A DNA stretch of 57,159 nt from Nocardia xishanensis NBRC 101358. Lineage in GTDB: Bacteria > Actinomycetota > Actinomycetes > Mycobacteriales > Mycobacteriaceae. Below the pieces are notes generated by a model. It was not told where the DNA came from. It saw only the letters and a list, made by a program, of their open reading frames with translations, and made no database searches. Both the position numbers and the translations under genes were made by a program. The stretch is taken from NCBI RefSeq assembly GCF_001613365.1, contig NZ_BDCF01000011.1, positions 1 to 57,159 on the forward strand. Direction: 5' to 3'. How positions within the stretch are numbered: position 1 is the stretch's first letter; each line of letters opens with the position of its first letter. Shown piece by piece: positions 9,174 through 16,777 of this stretch.

Positions 9174-9980
9174 GTGTCGAGGTTCGCCGACTACCAGCAG
9201 TTGACGTTCTCGCGGCGGGAGAACGGGGTCCTGCTGGTCACGCTGGATCGGCCGGAGAAATACAACGCCGCCGACGAGACGATGCACACCGAGCTCACGC
9301 GGGTGTGGAACGACATCTCGGACGATCCCGAGGTGCGGGTCGCGGTCGTCACCGGGGCGGGCGAGGCGTTCTGCGCGGGCGGCGATCTGGGCATGGTCGA
9401 GCGGATGGCAGGCGACTACGACCGGGTCTCGCACATGCTGCGGGAGGTGAGCGACCTGGTCTACAACATCGTCAACTGCGACAAGCCGATCGTGTCGGCG
9501 ATCAACGGCGTCGCGGTCGGCGCGGGCACGGTCGCCGCGCTGCTCGCCGATGTCGCCATCGCCGCCGAGGACGCCCGCATAGGCGACGGGCATGTCCGGC
9601 TCGGCGTCGCCGCGGGTGATCACGCGGCCATCATCTGGCCTTTGCTCGCGGGAATGGCGAAGGCTCGCTACTACTTGCTGACCGGCGAGATGATCACCGG
9701 CGCCGAGGCCGAACGCATCGGCATGGTCGCCAAGGCGGTCCCGCGCGATCGCGTCCTCGACGAGGCGCTGCGGGTCGCCGACGTCCTCGCAACCGGATCA
9801 CAGCAGGCGATCCGGCTCACCAAGCGCAGCCTGAACAACTGGTTGCGCACCGCGGGGCCGATTTTCGATCAGTCCGCCGCCTACGAAATGCTGACGTTCC
9901 TCGGCCCTGACGTCGCGGAAGGCGTGGCCGCGCTGCGGGAGAAGCGTGCGCCGAAGTTCCCCTCCGCGATGCCGAGCTGA
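9174..9980 (+). CDS. Enoyl-CoA hydratase/isomerase family protein with atypical active site
   Basis: A 268-residue crotonase-fold protein. It shows LVTLDRPEKYNA, the oxyanion segment AFCAGGDLGMV, INGVAVGAG and a typical C-terminal helical region with AIRLTKRSL. In classical hydratases two Glu residues act on water; the matching positions here read VGAGTVAALLAD (Val for the first Glu) and GDGHVRLG (His for the second). It may therefore catalyse an isomerase or other crotonase reaction. GTG at 9174 follows GAGAGGAG at good spacing; an upstream in-frame TTG was rejected. A TetR gene follows 87 bases downstream and may control it. Confidence 0.85.
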   Translation: MSRFADYQQLTFSRRENGVLLVTLDRPEKYNAADETMHTELTRVWNDISDDPEVRVAVVTGAGEAFCAGGDLGMVERMAGDYDRVSHMLREVSDLVYNIVNCDKPIVSAINGVAVGAGTVAALLADVAIAAEDARIGDGHVRLGVAAGDHAAIIWPLLAGMAKARYYLLTGEMITGAEAERIGMVAKAVPRDRVLDEALRVADVLATGSQQAIRLTKRSLNNWLRTAGPIFDQSAAYEMLTFLGPDVAEGVAALREKRAPKFPSAMPS

Positions 9981-10055
9981 GGTGACCGGGTCGAAGAATA
10001 TGCGGAAGGGTTCACCGCCGAACTCGGCAGTGGATCGACCGACGATCCGGCCGGA

Positions 10056-10061
10056 TAAGAT
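10056..10061 (+). promoter_or_regulatory. Possible -10 box giving a leaderless TetR transcript
   Basis: TAAGAT lies 6 bases before the GTG of the TetR gene, and no ribosome site is visible in between. Transcription starting about 7 bases downstream would begin at or next to the start codon, as in many actinobacterial leaderless mRNAs. A weak -35-like TGGATC lies 19 bases upstream. Confidence 0.35.
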
Positions 10062-10067
10062 CGGGCG

Positions 10068-10697
10068 GTGACATCGACCGTGGGAGAGGACACCGCCGCG
10101 TCCACCGGGCGGGCGGCACGGCGTCGCGACCGCCGCAAGGCGGAGATGATCGCCGCGGCGCTGCAGATCCTGTCCAGCAGCGGCTATCAGGGCCTGCGCT
10201 TCGAGGATGTCGCCGAGCGCACCGACATCGCGAAAGCCACGCTCTACCACTATTTCCCGAGCAAGGACGCGCTCGTCTCGGCGGCGCTGGAAAAGCTCAC
10301 CACCGACGTGCTGACCCGGCTCGGAGAAGTCCTCGACACCGTGGCGGAGCAGTCGCCGACCGAGCAGTTGCGTGCGCTCGTCGCCGGGCAGCTGCATGTG
10401 CTGACCGTGCTGTATCCGGAGGTCGGCGCGCTCTTCTCGTTCCCAGCACCGTGGCCCGCCGAGCACGGCGACGCGATCAAGACCATGCGCCGCCGCCACG
10501 ACCGGATCTTCCGCAGGGTCGTCGACGAGGGCGTCGACGCAGGGGAATTCGATTGCCCCGACCCGTCGGTGGCACTGCACTGCCTGCACGGCATCCTCAA
10601 CCACGCGTCCATCTGGCTGCGCCCGGACGCCGATCCCGACGGTCGCACGCGGGAGGCCGTGGTCGAGGAAGCGTTGCGTCTGTTCGTGCGCGCCTGA
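10068..10697 (+). CDS. TetR/AcrR family regulator
   Basis: A 209-residue repressor. The helix-turn-helix is at about residues 25-70: AALQILSSSGYQGLRFEDVA followed by TDIAKATLYHYFPSKDAL. The C-terminal ligand/dimer domain contains the LYPEVGALF and DGRTREAVVEEALRLFV stretches. GTG at 10068 has no clear ribosome site and may be leaderless. It lies downstream of the enoyl-CoA hydratase-like gene in the same direction, so control of that gene is plausible. No operator palindrome was recognised in the gap. Confidence 0.9.
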   Translation: MTSTVGEDTAASTGRAARRRDRRKAEMIAAALQILSSSGYQGLRFEDVAERTDIAKATLYHYFPSKDALVSAALEKLTTDVLTRLGEVLDTVAEQSPTEQLRALVAGQLHVLTVLYPEVGALFSFPAPWPAEHGDAIKTMRRRHDRIFRRVVDEGVDAGEFDCPDPSVALHCLHGILNHASIWLRPDADPDGRTREAVVEEALRLFVRA

Positions 10698-10761
10698 CCG
10701 GTCGCGGCGTTCCTGGACAAGCGCACACCGTCCTTCGGGTGAGTTCGGCCCGGGTATCGGC

Positions 10762-11346
10762 TCAGTCCCCGGCGGAATCGGTGACGGCGCGGACGACAGA
10801 TTCGAGAGCGTCGGCGGTCTTGTCGAGCGCATCGATGCTGCGCTGAGCCCGGCACATCGCGACGGTGCCCTCGATCGAGGCGACGATCAGCGTTGCGGTC
10901 CGCTGGGCGGCATCCTCGGTCGCGCCGTGTGCGCGCAGCGAATCGGTCAACAACACGGTCCACCGATCGAAGGCTTCGGCCGCCGCGCGGCGCGGTTCGT
11001 CGTCCTCGTCTGGCTGGTCTTCCACCGAGACCGCGAGGACTGGGCAACCAGCCCGGAAATCACTGTCCAGCACGACCTTTCGCCACATATCCACGAATAC
11101 CCGCAGCCCGGCGACCGGCCCCGCGGACAACTCCTTGGCCAATTTGCGCACGGTGATGGCGTCGGCGAAACGGACCGCCTCGGCGGCAAGCTGCGCCTTG
11201 CCGCCGGGGAAGTAGTGATAGGTCGAGCCGAGCGGGGCGCCGGAATGTTTGGCGAGCTCCCGCACGCTGGTCGCGTTCAGGCCACGCCGCCGCAGCATGT
11301 CGGCCGCGCCCGCCACCATCCGATTCCGCGCCTCCGACTGCGCCAT
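10762..11346 (-). CDS. TetR family regulator (LmrA/YxaF-like), local repressor
   Basis: A 194-residue regulator. The HTH (about residues 10-52) reads MLRRRGLNATSVRELAKHSG then PLGSTYHYFPGGKAQL. The C-terminal part with FRAGCPVLAVSVED matches the LmrA/YxaF-type ligand domain. ATG at 11346 has GAGAGG six bases upstream; a GTG one codon earlier is possible. It is divergent from the tautomerase gene, and two copies of ATAAC-N4-GTTAT lie in the 79-base gap, consistent with autorepression and repression of the tautomerase and the former dehydrogenase gene beyond it. Confidence 0.9.
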   Translation of the reverse strand: MAQSEARNRMVAGAADMLRRRGLNATSVRELAKHSGAPLGSTYHYFPGGKAQLAAEAVRFADAITVRKLAKELSAGPVAGLRVFVDMWRKVVLDSDFRAGCPVLAVSVEDQPDEDDEPRRAAAEAFDRWTVLLTDSLRAHGATEDAAQRTATLIVASIEGTVAMCRAQRSIDALDKTADALESVVRAVTDSAGD

Positions 11347-11364
11347 CACACACCTCTCTTGCCC

Positions 11365-11412
11365 ATAACGACCGTTATAGCGTACCGTCCCTGTTTATAA
11401 CAGTCGTTATAA
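11365..11412. promoter_or_regulatory. Twin ATAAC-N4-GTTAT operators
   Basis: The first palindrome is ATAACGACCGTTAT at 11365-11378. The second, TTATAACAGTCGTTATAA at 11395-11412, has the same ATAAC/GTTAT core in longer form. Their centres are 32 bases apart, about three helix turns, so two repressor dimers could bind on one face. They fill the gap between the TetR gene and the tautomerase gene, and the second site ends only 13 bases before the tautomerase start. They are AT-rich against a GC-rich background. Confidence 0.7.
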
Positions 11413-11425
11413 CGGAGGTGTTGTC

Positions 11426-11851
11426 ATGCCGATGATCCAGCTCACCCTGCCCAGCGGCGTTCTGTCGGCCGAGGTCCGCGGCGGGTTGCAGAAGACCCTT
11501 GCCGCCACGCTGCTGCATTGGGAAGGCGCGCCGGACACGGCGTTCTTCCGCGCGCTGGCCTGGTGCCGGATCGACGAGACGCCCGAAGGCGCGTTCGTCA
11601 GCGCGGAGGACGACTTGCCCCGTTTCCGGGTGGACGTCACCGTGCCGGAAGGCGCGCTGTCCGATCGCCGCAAACAGGGCCTGGTCGAGCAGGTGACCGC
11701 GGAGGTCCTCGCGGCGGCCGGTCTCGACCAAGGCGCGGCGCTGCGGGTGTGGGTGCTCATTCACGAACAGCCCGAAGGCACTTGGGGCGCGGCGGGCAAT
11801 ATCGTGCGCTTCGCCGAACTGAAGGCCATGGCGCAGGGACAGCGCGGCTGA
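11426..11851 (+). CDS. Tautomerase superfamily protein
   Basis: A 141-residue protein of the 4-oxalocrotonate tautomerase/MIF-like fold, with two linked beta-alpha-beta units. Pro2, right after Met, is the expected catalytic base; MPMIQLTLPSG is the first strand. The second unit holds FRVDVTVPEGALSDRRKQGL and VWVLIHEQPEGTWGAAG, typical of this group. GGAGG lies 8 bases before the ATG. It is the first gene after the twin operators and is followed directly by a decayed alcohol dehydrogenase, so the pair was probably a TetR-controlled detoxification unit. Confidence 0.85.
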   Translation: MPMIQLTLPSGVLSAEVRGGLQKTLAATLLHWEGAPDTAFFRALAWCRIDETPEGAFVSAEDDLPRFRVDVTVPEGALSDRRKQGLVEQVTAEVLAAAGLDQGAALRVWVLIHEQPEGTWGAAGNIVRFAELKAMAQGQRG

Positions 11852-11852
11852 T

Positions 11853-12540
11853 GCGGGAACTGCGGCATGGTCGCCGACCGCTTACGCATCCCGTACGCCG
11901 ACCACATGCTCGTGCGCCTGCCCGCGGGTCTCGACCCGCTGCGGGTGGCCGCCGCCGGCGACAATCTCGCGGACGGATGGCGCTGCGTCGTCCCGGCGCT
12001 GGCCGCACGACCGGGAGGCTCGGTGCTCGTTCTCGGCGGCGCGGCACAGAGCATCGGGCTCTACGCCGCCGGTCTGGCCGTCGCGCATGGCGCCGAGGTC
12101 GTCGACTACGTCGACCACCGCTCAGAGCGTCTATAGATCGCCGAAAAGCTGGGCTCCCGAGCGCATCCGGTCGGCAAGGGCGAACTCCGCCACGCGGACC
12201 TGCCCGCGCGCCGCTACGACATCGTCGTGGAAGGCACCTCCACCGCCGCCGACCTCGCGCTGCGCGCACTGCAACCGGGCGGAATCTGCGCAGCTGTCGG
12301 CTACTACCTGCCGCCCGGGACGAAGGTGCCGCTGATGCACATGTACGCCAACGACGCCACACTGAAGATCGGTATCTCGCACGTACGTCCGGTCCTGCCG
12401 GACCTGCTCGACTTCGTCGCCCGCACCGGCTTCGCGGCCGAGGAGGTCACCACCCTGCTCGCCGACTGGGAAGACGCACCAGAGCGTATCGAGCGCACAT
12501 CACCAAACTCGTGCTGCACCGAGCTCCGCTCGGCGCCTGA
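11853..12540 (+). pseudogene. Zinc-type alcohol dehydrogenase, decayed
   Basis: The remains of an MDR-family alcohol dehydrogenase. A CGNCG trace and YADHMLVRLPAG match the end of the catalytic domain, SVLVLGGAAQSIGLYAAGLAV is the Rossmann loop, and YDIVVEGTSTAADLALRAL and LKIGISHVRPVLPDLL are later parts. Damage seen: the first 100 or so residues are absent, TAG interrupts the frame at 12134-12136, and near 12490-12500 the frame shifts so that the true C-terminus AHITKLVLHRAPLGA lies one frame over. It sits directly behind the tautomerase gene. Confidence 0.8.
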
Positions 12541-12739
12541 CCTCCTCGGCTCGCCCGGCCATCGGCGACGCGCCCGCCGATGGCCGGGATGCAGGCATTC
12601 GCGCTCCGGCGGCGGCATCGGCGACGTATCCGCTAACTGCTCGGAACATTTTGTGCCACTTCGACTTTCATGAGCGTCCGGAGCCACGTGCACGCTGTTA
12701 CGCGGACCCGGCGGTCCGAAACCAAGCCGTGGAGTTCTC

Positions 12740-13100
12740 ATGCATCCTGCCCCGACCCCCATTCAGAATCTGATCGTTCTCGGCGACAGCCTGTCCGACA
12801 TCGGCATCAAGCGGACCGCACCGGCAGGCCGGATCGCCCGCGCCGCCGGCCTGATCACAAAGTCCGGCTCGACTCCGCGTGGATGGCGACCAGAATGGTG
12901 TGCACGTCCATCGATGTGTCCAACGCTTGCCTGGAAGTGGTCACGATCGCCCGGCAGATCGCCGCCACCCGCGCCGGCTGCACCGCCGAGGAGGTGCCGC
13001 CCGAGTTGCTGAATCGTCTGTGGACCACGCAGCACCGGTTCTTGTCCGCCGTGGGAGGAGCTGGGGCTGGACACCACGCCGCCGCTGGCGGGCCGGGTGT
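12740..13100 (+). pseudogene. Possible GDSL hydrolase remnant and unknown fragment
   Basis: An ATG at 12740 begins a short frame with NLIVLGDSLSDIG, which matches block I of SGNH/GDSL lipases (catalytic Ser in GDS). Beyond about residue 30 the reading is no longer protein-like. One frame over, another coding-like piece appears, VCTSIDVSNACLEVVTIARQ followed by a helical stretch. None of the later GDSL blocks was found. The 200 bases before it (12541-12739) hold nothing recognisable. Confidence 0.4.
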
Positions 13101-13204
13101 GATCAGAGAGGCGGCTGCTTCCTCTGTAAAAGTCCGTCGCGACCGCTGTCGGCCGAGCGTCGAACCATTCCGCCTCTGCGGTCCGCCCCGATCACCCGGC
13201 GATA

Positions 13205-13894
13205 ATGGTGTCCGTGACGAGCGAGGATGCGGCGAGCGGCGGCGACCACGCTGACCTGGGCGATATCCAGCGTCAGCACTGGCAGTCGACCTATCGGGCC
13301 AACCCTGCCATGTACGGCGAGACGCCTTCGACGCCCGCGATACAGGCCGCACAGATCTTCGGCGCGGTCGGCGCCCGCACGATTCTCGAGCTGGGGGCTG
13401 GCCATGGCCGGGATGCGTTGCATTTCGCCCGGGCTGGTTTCACCGTGCACGCCACCGATTTCAGCGAGGTCGGACTCCGTCAGCTGCGCGAGCGCGCCGA
13501 CGGCGAGGCCGTCGAAGGGCTGACCACCGGGATCATCGACGTCCGCGCGCCGCTGCCGCTCCCCGCCGCGTCGTACGACGCGGTGTACGCCCACATGCTG
13601 CTGTGCATGGCGCTCTCCAGCGAGGAGATCTGCGCTCTCGTCCGTGAGATTCACCGTGTGCTGCGCCCGGGAGGCATCCTCTTCTACACGGTGCGCCACA
13701 CCGGTGACGCGCACTACGGCACCGGCATCGACCACGGCGACGACATCTTCGAACAGGGCGGCTTCGCGGTGCACTTCTTCTCCCGCGCTTTCGTCGACGC
13801 GCTCGCCGAGGGGTGGGACCTACGGCGGATCGATGACTTCGAAGAAGGGGCCTTGCCGCGGAGGTTGTGGAGCGTGGTTCAGACCCGGCGTTGA
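13205..13894 (+). CDS. Class I SAM-dependent methyltransferase
   Basis: A 229-residue protein. Motif I is ILELGAGHGRDALHFARAGF at about residues 60-80, followed by the acidic VHATDFSEVG end of strand 2. Later come YDAVYAHMLLCMAL and the post-motif VLRPGGILFYTVRH. The general length and LW/TYRANPAMYGE N-terminus resemble small-molecule (thiopurine/tellurite-like) methyltransferases. The start may be ATG 13205 or GTG 13211; ATAAT just upstream suggests a leaderless promoter. The substrate is unknown. It is the only apparently intact plus-strand gene between the dehydrogenase relic and the tRNA. Confidence 0.85.
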   Translation: MVSVTSEDAASGGDHADLGDIQRQHWQSTYRANPAMYGETPSTPAIQAAQIFGAVGARTILELGAGHGRDALHFARAGFTVHATDFSEVGLRQLRERADGEAVEGLTTGIIDVRAPLPLPAASYDAVYAHMLLCMALSSEEICALVREIHRVLRPGGILFYTVRHTGDAHYGTGIDHGDDIFEQGGFAVHFFSRAFVDALAEGWDLRRIDDFEEGALPRRLWSVVQTRR

Positions 13895-14063
13895 GCCATT
13901 CGATTCGTCGCCGAGGACAGCTCGACCACCTGCAGGCTCGGACGAATTGGCGAATCATCCTGACCTATAGCCGTATTCAGTCGGAGCCAGTCACACAGCC
14001 GACTGCCTCGCCTCCGCACGCGACAAGCTGGTGAGGTAATCCCATCGACCGGGTGACCTGGTC

Positions 14064-14945
14064 CTAGACCACCGGTTGCTCGTCCGGGCGGGTCTGAGAC
14101 GCGCCGAACGCGAGGTCGCTCCCTCGGCTCGCGATGGTGATATTGCCGCCCACACTCGCCTGACTGATGAAGACGTCTGCGGTAGTGCTTGCCGCATCGT
14201 CGGCCCGGGTGAGGAAGGCAGCCAGCACACGCCCGACCGGGTAAAGGTGCGGAATCGTCAGGAGCAGAAGAACCAATCGCACCAGGGCACTGATCGATTC
14301 GCCCAGCTCGTACAACGGGAGGGTGGGCACCAACAGGCCGAGCAAGACGTACGTCAGCAATGGGCGAACGTGGGACGCGTCTTCGCGATCCGCGGTCCTC
14401 CCCTTCGGGTTCAGCTCGACATCGCCCTCGTCGTTGTGGCCGAAAAGCTGCGGCGCCGTCGCCGTCGGACCCGCGACGAGGAAACCGAAACTCACCGACT
14501 GGCGACGTTCCAGGTGCCCCACAACCCAACGCTGATCACCGACCGCCTGACCTGCGAGCGGGGCTTCCTTGATCCCGTACTCCAGCGGCGGATCGCCGAG
14601 TACGTACGCCTCCAGAATCTGGCAACGTTCGGGATAGCTGAACCGCAGATACTCCTCTTTCACGACCAAGTGGCCGGTATTCTCGACCCGGCACGTGACC
14701 TCGTAGACCTGTCCTTCCACCGGCACTCCGCCGAACTGCACGGACACCTTCTGCGCCAGCTTCTGCGGAACATCGGCCAACGTCGAACCGACGTTCAAGC
14801 TGTAGGTCAAGCGCTTGACCTTCTTGCGATCGCGCAGCTGATCGGCGACTTCCTTCAAGACGAAGCCGACGATCACAGCCAAGACAGCGATGATGGCGCG
14901 CCACCAATTGTCGCTCAGTACAACCTCATCGGCCGCGATTACCAC
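14064..14945 (-). CDS. Predicted membrane protein, unknown
   Basis: A 293-residue protein. One membrane helix (about residues 14-32, WWRAIIAVLAVIVGFVLKEV) is followed by a basic stretch (RDRKKVKR) and a soluble region of about 150 residues that looks beta-rich. Two further membrane helices lie near residues 196-245. The tail has ISQASVGGNITIASRGSD. That tail resembles the short 'Q-x-A-x-G' beta strands next to effector domains in actinobacterial conflict proteins, but the similarity is weak. GTG at 14945 has GGGGAGA 5 bases before it. It is on the same strand as the WXG-type group upstream and may be its last member. No family was recognised. Confidence 0.65.
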   Translation of the reverse strand: MVIAADEVVLSDNWWRAIIAVLAVIVGFVLKEVADQLRDRKKVKRLTYSLNVGSTLADVPQKLAQKVSVQFGGVPVEGQVYEVTCRVENTGHLVVKEEYLRFSYPERCQILEAYVLGDPPLEYGIKEAPLAGQAVGDQRWVVGHLERRQSVSFGFLVAGPTATAPQLFGHNDEGDVELNPKGRTADREDASHVRPLLTYVLLGLLVPTLPLYELGESISALVRLVLLLLTIPHLYPVGRVLAAFLTRADDAASTTADVFISQASVGGNITIASRGSDLAFGASQTRPDEQPVV

Positions 14946-15076
14946 TGTGTCTCCCCGGTGCAGATGGTCCGGTCCGTCCGCCGACGGCTCAGGTGTTCAT
15001 CATTGCCACTCGGAGCGCCGCTCGAGCGGGTTTCAAGGCGCGAAACCACTCGCCCGTCACAGACGTCCGGCTGTCA

Positions 15077-15380
15077 CATCAGCAACCGGTCCTCGTTCAC
15101 GTCGAAACACATCAAGCCGCGCGCCTTCGCGCGCTCAGCAGCGAAAGCCGCTAGTTCATCGGCCTTGCTGTACATGGTGGCGAAGTAGATGAACGGGCCG
15201 CTGGCACTATCGATCAACGGCTCGTTCGCCCATGGACTGTCGTCGGCAGCGTACTCGTCGAGATCGCCAGGGTCGGGCCAGCGACCGTTGAGGTTGGAGA
15301 CTCACGCGCGTATCCGGCCGCGCGGTGGCAGAGCCTCGTCTTCGACCTGCTGCCTATACGGCCCACCGCATTCCTCGCTT
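15077..15380 (-). pseudogene. C-terminal remnant of an actinobacterial unknown-protein family
   Basis: On the minus strand the frame ending at 15077 reads NLNGRWPDPGDLDEYAADDS, then WANEPLIDSASGPFIYFATM and AAERAKARGLMCFDVNED. Upstream in the same frame YRQQVEDEALPPRGRIRA is interrupted by TGA before VSNLNG. The D-S-P-W ... ASGPFIYF pattern is one I associate with small cytosolic actinobacterial proteins of about 140 residues, here lacking a start and about 50 N-terminal residues. It lies between the lipoprotein gene and the membrane protein gene. The 130 bases on its left (14946-15076) show only the ribosome site of the membrane protein. Confidence 0.45.
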
Positions 15381-15457
15381 GCCCTGCGTCGTCGACAGGG
15401 CACCCCAGCCGCTCCCATGGAAGGGCTGCATCCCGATCGGCAGCCCGGCATGCCGTT

Positions 15458-15940
15458 TCAGATGCCTTGGAACTCGATGTGGACTATTCGAATTTCAGCG
15501 GTACGTTCATCGACTGCCACCCTGCGAAACATCACCTTCCCCTTCGGTGAAGTGAACGTGTCCTGGGCCTTTTGCACATTCGGTGACGAGGCGAGATCGG
15601 GCCCGGCAATAGTTGTCACAAGAGAGGTTTCGAACAGTTTCCTGAAATCGGCTACGAATCCGGACTTGTCCAGCATCCAGGCCAGGTCAGTGGGAGACAT
15701 CTCCACCGCGAGTTTGTATTCTGTATCGCGAATTACTTCCTTCCTGGCCAGGAGAACCTTCCCGTTCGACGGAAGCGTCCATCCACCGTACTCGGTCGCT
15801 TCTCGCACTAACTCCGGACTGGTCGAGGTCTCGACATCCGCCCCTGTGTCGACTTCTACGAAGCGGCCACACCCGGCCCCAGCCATCGACACCACCACCA
15901 TGACCGCGATGGCAGTCAGTGCCCACCATAGACGTTTCAT
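15458..15940 (-). CDS. Putative lipoprotein of the WXG-type locus
   Basis: A 160-residue exported protein. Residues 1-24 are a signal sequence (ALTAIAVMVVVSMAGAG) followed by Cys24, giving a somewhat atypical lipobox (G-A-G-C). The mature part is about 135 residues with a YGGWTLPSNGKVLLARKEV stretch. It starts 9 bases after the stop of the 248-residue gene, with AGGA as the ribosome site, so the two are surely co-transcribed. Codon usage is less GC-rich than in the rest of the window. It may be the immunity or accessory partner of its neighbour; that is inference. Confidence 0.7.
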   Translation of the reverse strand: MKRLWWALTAIAVMVVVSMAGAGCGRFVEVDTGADVETSTSPELVREATEYGGWTLPSNGKVLLARKEVIRDTEYKLAVEMSPTDLAWMLDKSGFVADFRKLFETSLVTTIAGPDLASSPNVQKAQDTFTSPKGKVMFRRVAVDERTAEIRIVHIEFQGI

Positions 15941-15949
15941 TTAAAAATC

Positions 15950-16696
15950 CTAAAAGGTCCGAGTCGGGTCGACACGGGTGTCCCTGACGCTTTCGGGCCC
16001 AGTTGAGTCGACTGAGCCATTGGCTATTACCCCGTCATACCGTTTCACCACCGATGAACCGAGCATATTGAACTCCTTGGCCAATCCAGCCGTATGCAAC
16101 GCACCCATCCGGCGGTCATCGATCGCGATCGAACCGATTGTGACGCCCTTCCCCTTCGAATCCGCAGTTTCGCTGTCCCAGTTGTAGCGGTCGAACAGAT
16201 GGATTTGGAAGTCGACCGTGACACGGGGTTGCGCGCCTTCGGTGTCGGGACTATGAATCTCAGCTACGCCACTGGCCGTGACATGCACTGAGCCTATGGC
16301 ATAATACCAGTCCGGTTGACTGCTTTTGCTAAAAGAATGATCGGCCTCCCATGGCACCTGGAACGGAATCGTCTTGCCGTAGTTGGCCGGGTCGCCGGCG
16401 AGGTACCTCACGTAATCGTTTACGACTTTGTCGGCCTTCTGCTTGAGTGTGGGATCTTCATTCATGATCTGATCCGGGTCGAGGGTCAGATCTTTGCCGG
16501 TATTTTCGAGATAGTGCCTCAAGTGAGCAGCCGCATGGGTCCACCCCAGCCCATCCGCCACGCCTATCGCAACAGTTACCGTCTCCGCGAACGCGTAGTC
16601 GTCGGCTCGGCTATACCAGGGTTGCGACCCGTGTGCGCCCTGTCCCGGGTCTGTCGGCGGCAACGGCATCGGCATACCCGGGATTTGCGATGACAT
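15950..16696 (-). CDS. Unknown protein related to C-terminal domains of secreted polymorphic proteins
   Basis: A 248-residue protein with a Pro-rich N-terminus (PGMPMPLPPTDPGQG) and no signal peptide. The main domain has WTHAAAHLRHYLENTG, KADKVVNDYVRYLAG, DWYYAIGSVHVTASG and FQIHLFDRYNWD. I recognise this arrangement as a domain found alone or behind WXG-type N-termini in actinobacteria, with unknown activity. GGGGAGGG precedes the ATG. It lies 81 bases after the WXG-like gene and 9 bases before the lipoprotein gene. A toxin or adhesin role delivered by type VII secretion is possible but unproven. Confidence 0.65.
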   Translation of the reverse strand: MSSQIPGMPMPLPPTDPGQGAHGSQPWYSRADDYAFAETVTVAIGVADGLGWTHAAAHLRHYLENTGKDLTLDPDQIMNEDPTLKQKADKVVNDYVRYLAGDPANYGKTIPFQVPWEADHSFSKSSQPDWYYAIGSVHVTASGVAEIHSPDTEGAQPRVTVDFQIHLFDRYNWDSETADSKGKGVTIGSIAIDDRRMGALHTAGLAKEFNMLGSSVVKRYDGVIANGSVDSTGPESVRDTRVDPTRTF

Positions 16697-16777
16697 CAGT
16701 GCCCTCCCCTTGCATCAAACTTGTAATCCCGATCCTTATTCCGATCCAAATCGGCGATTTATGGACGCCATGGCCAA

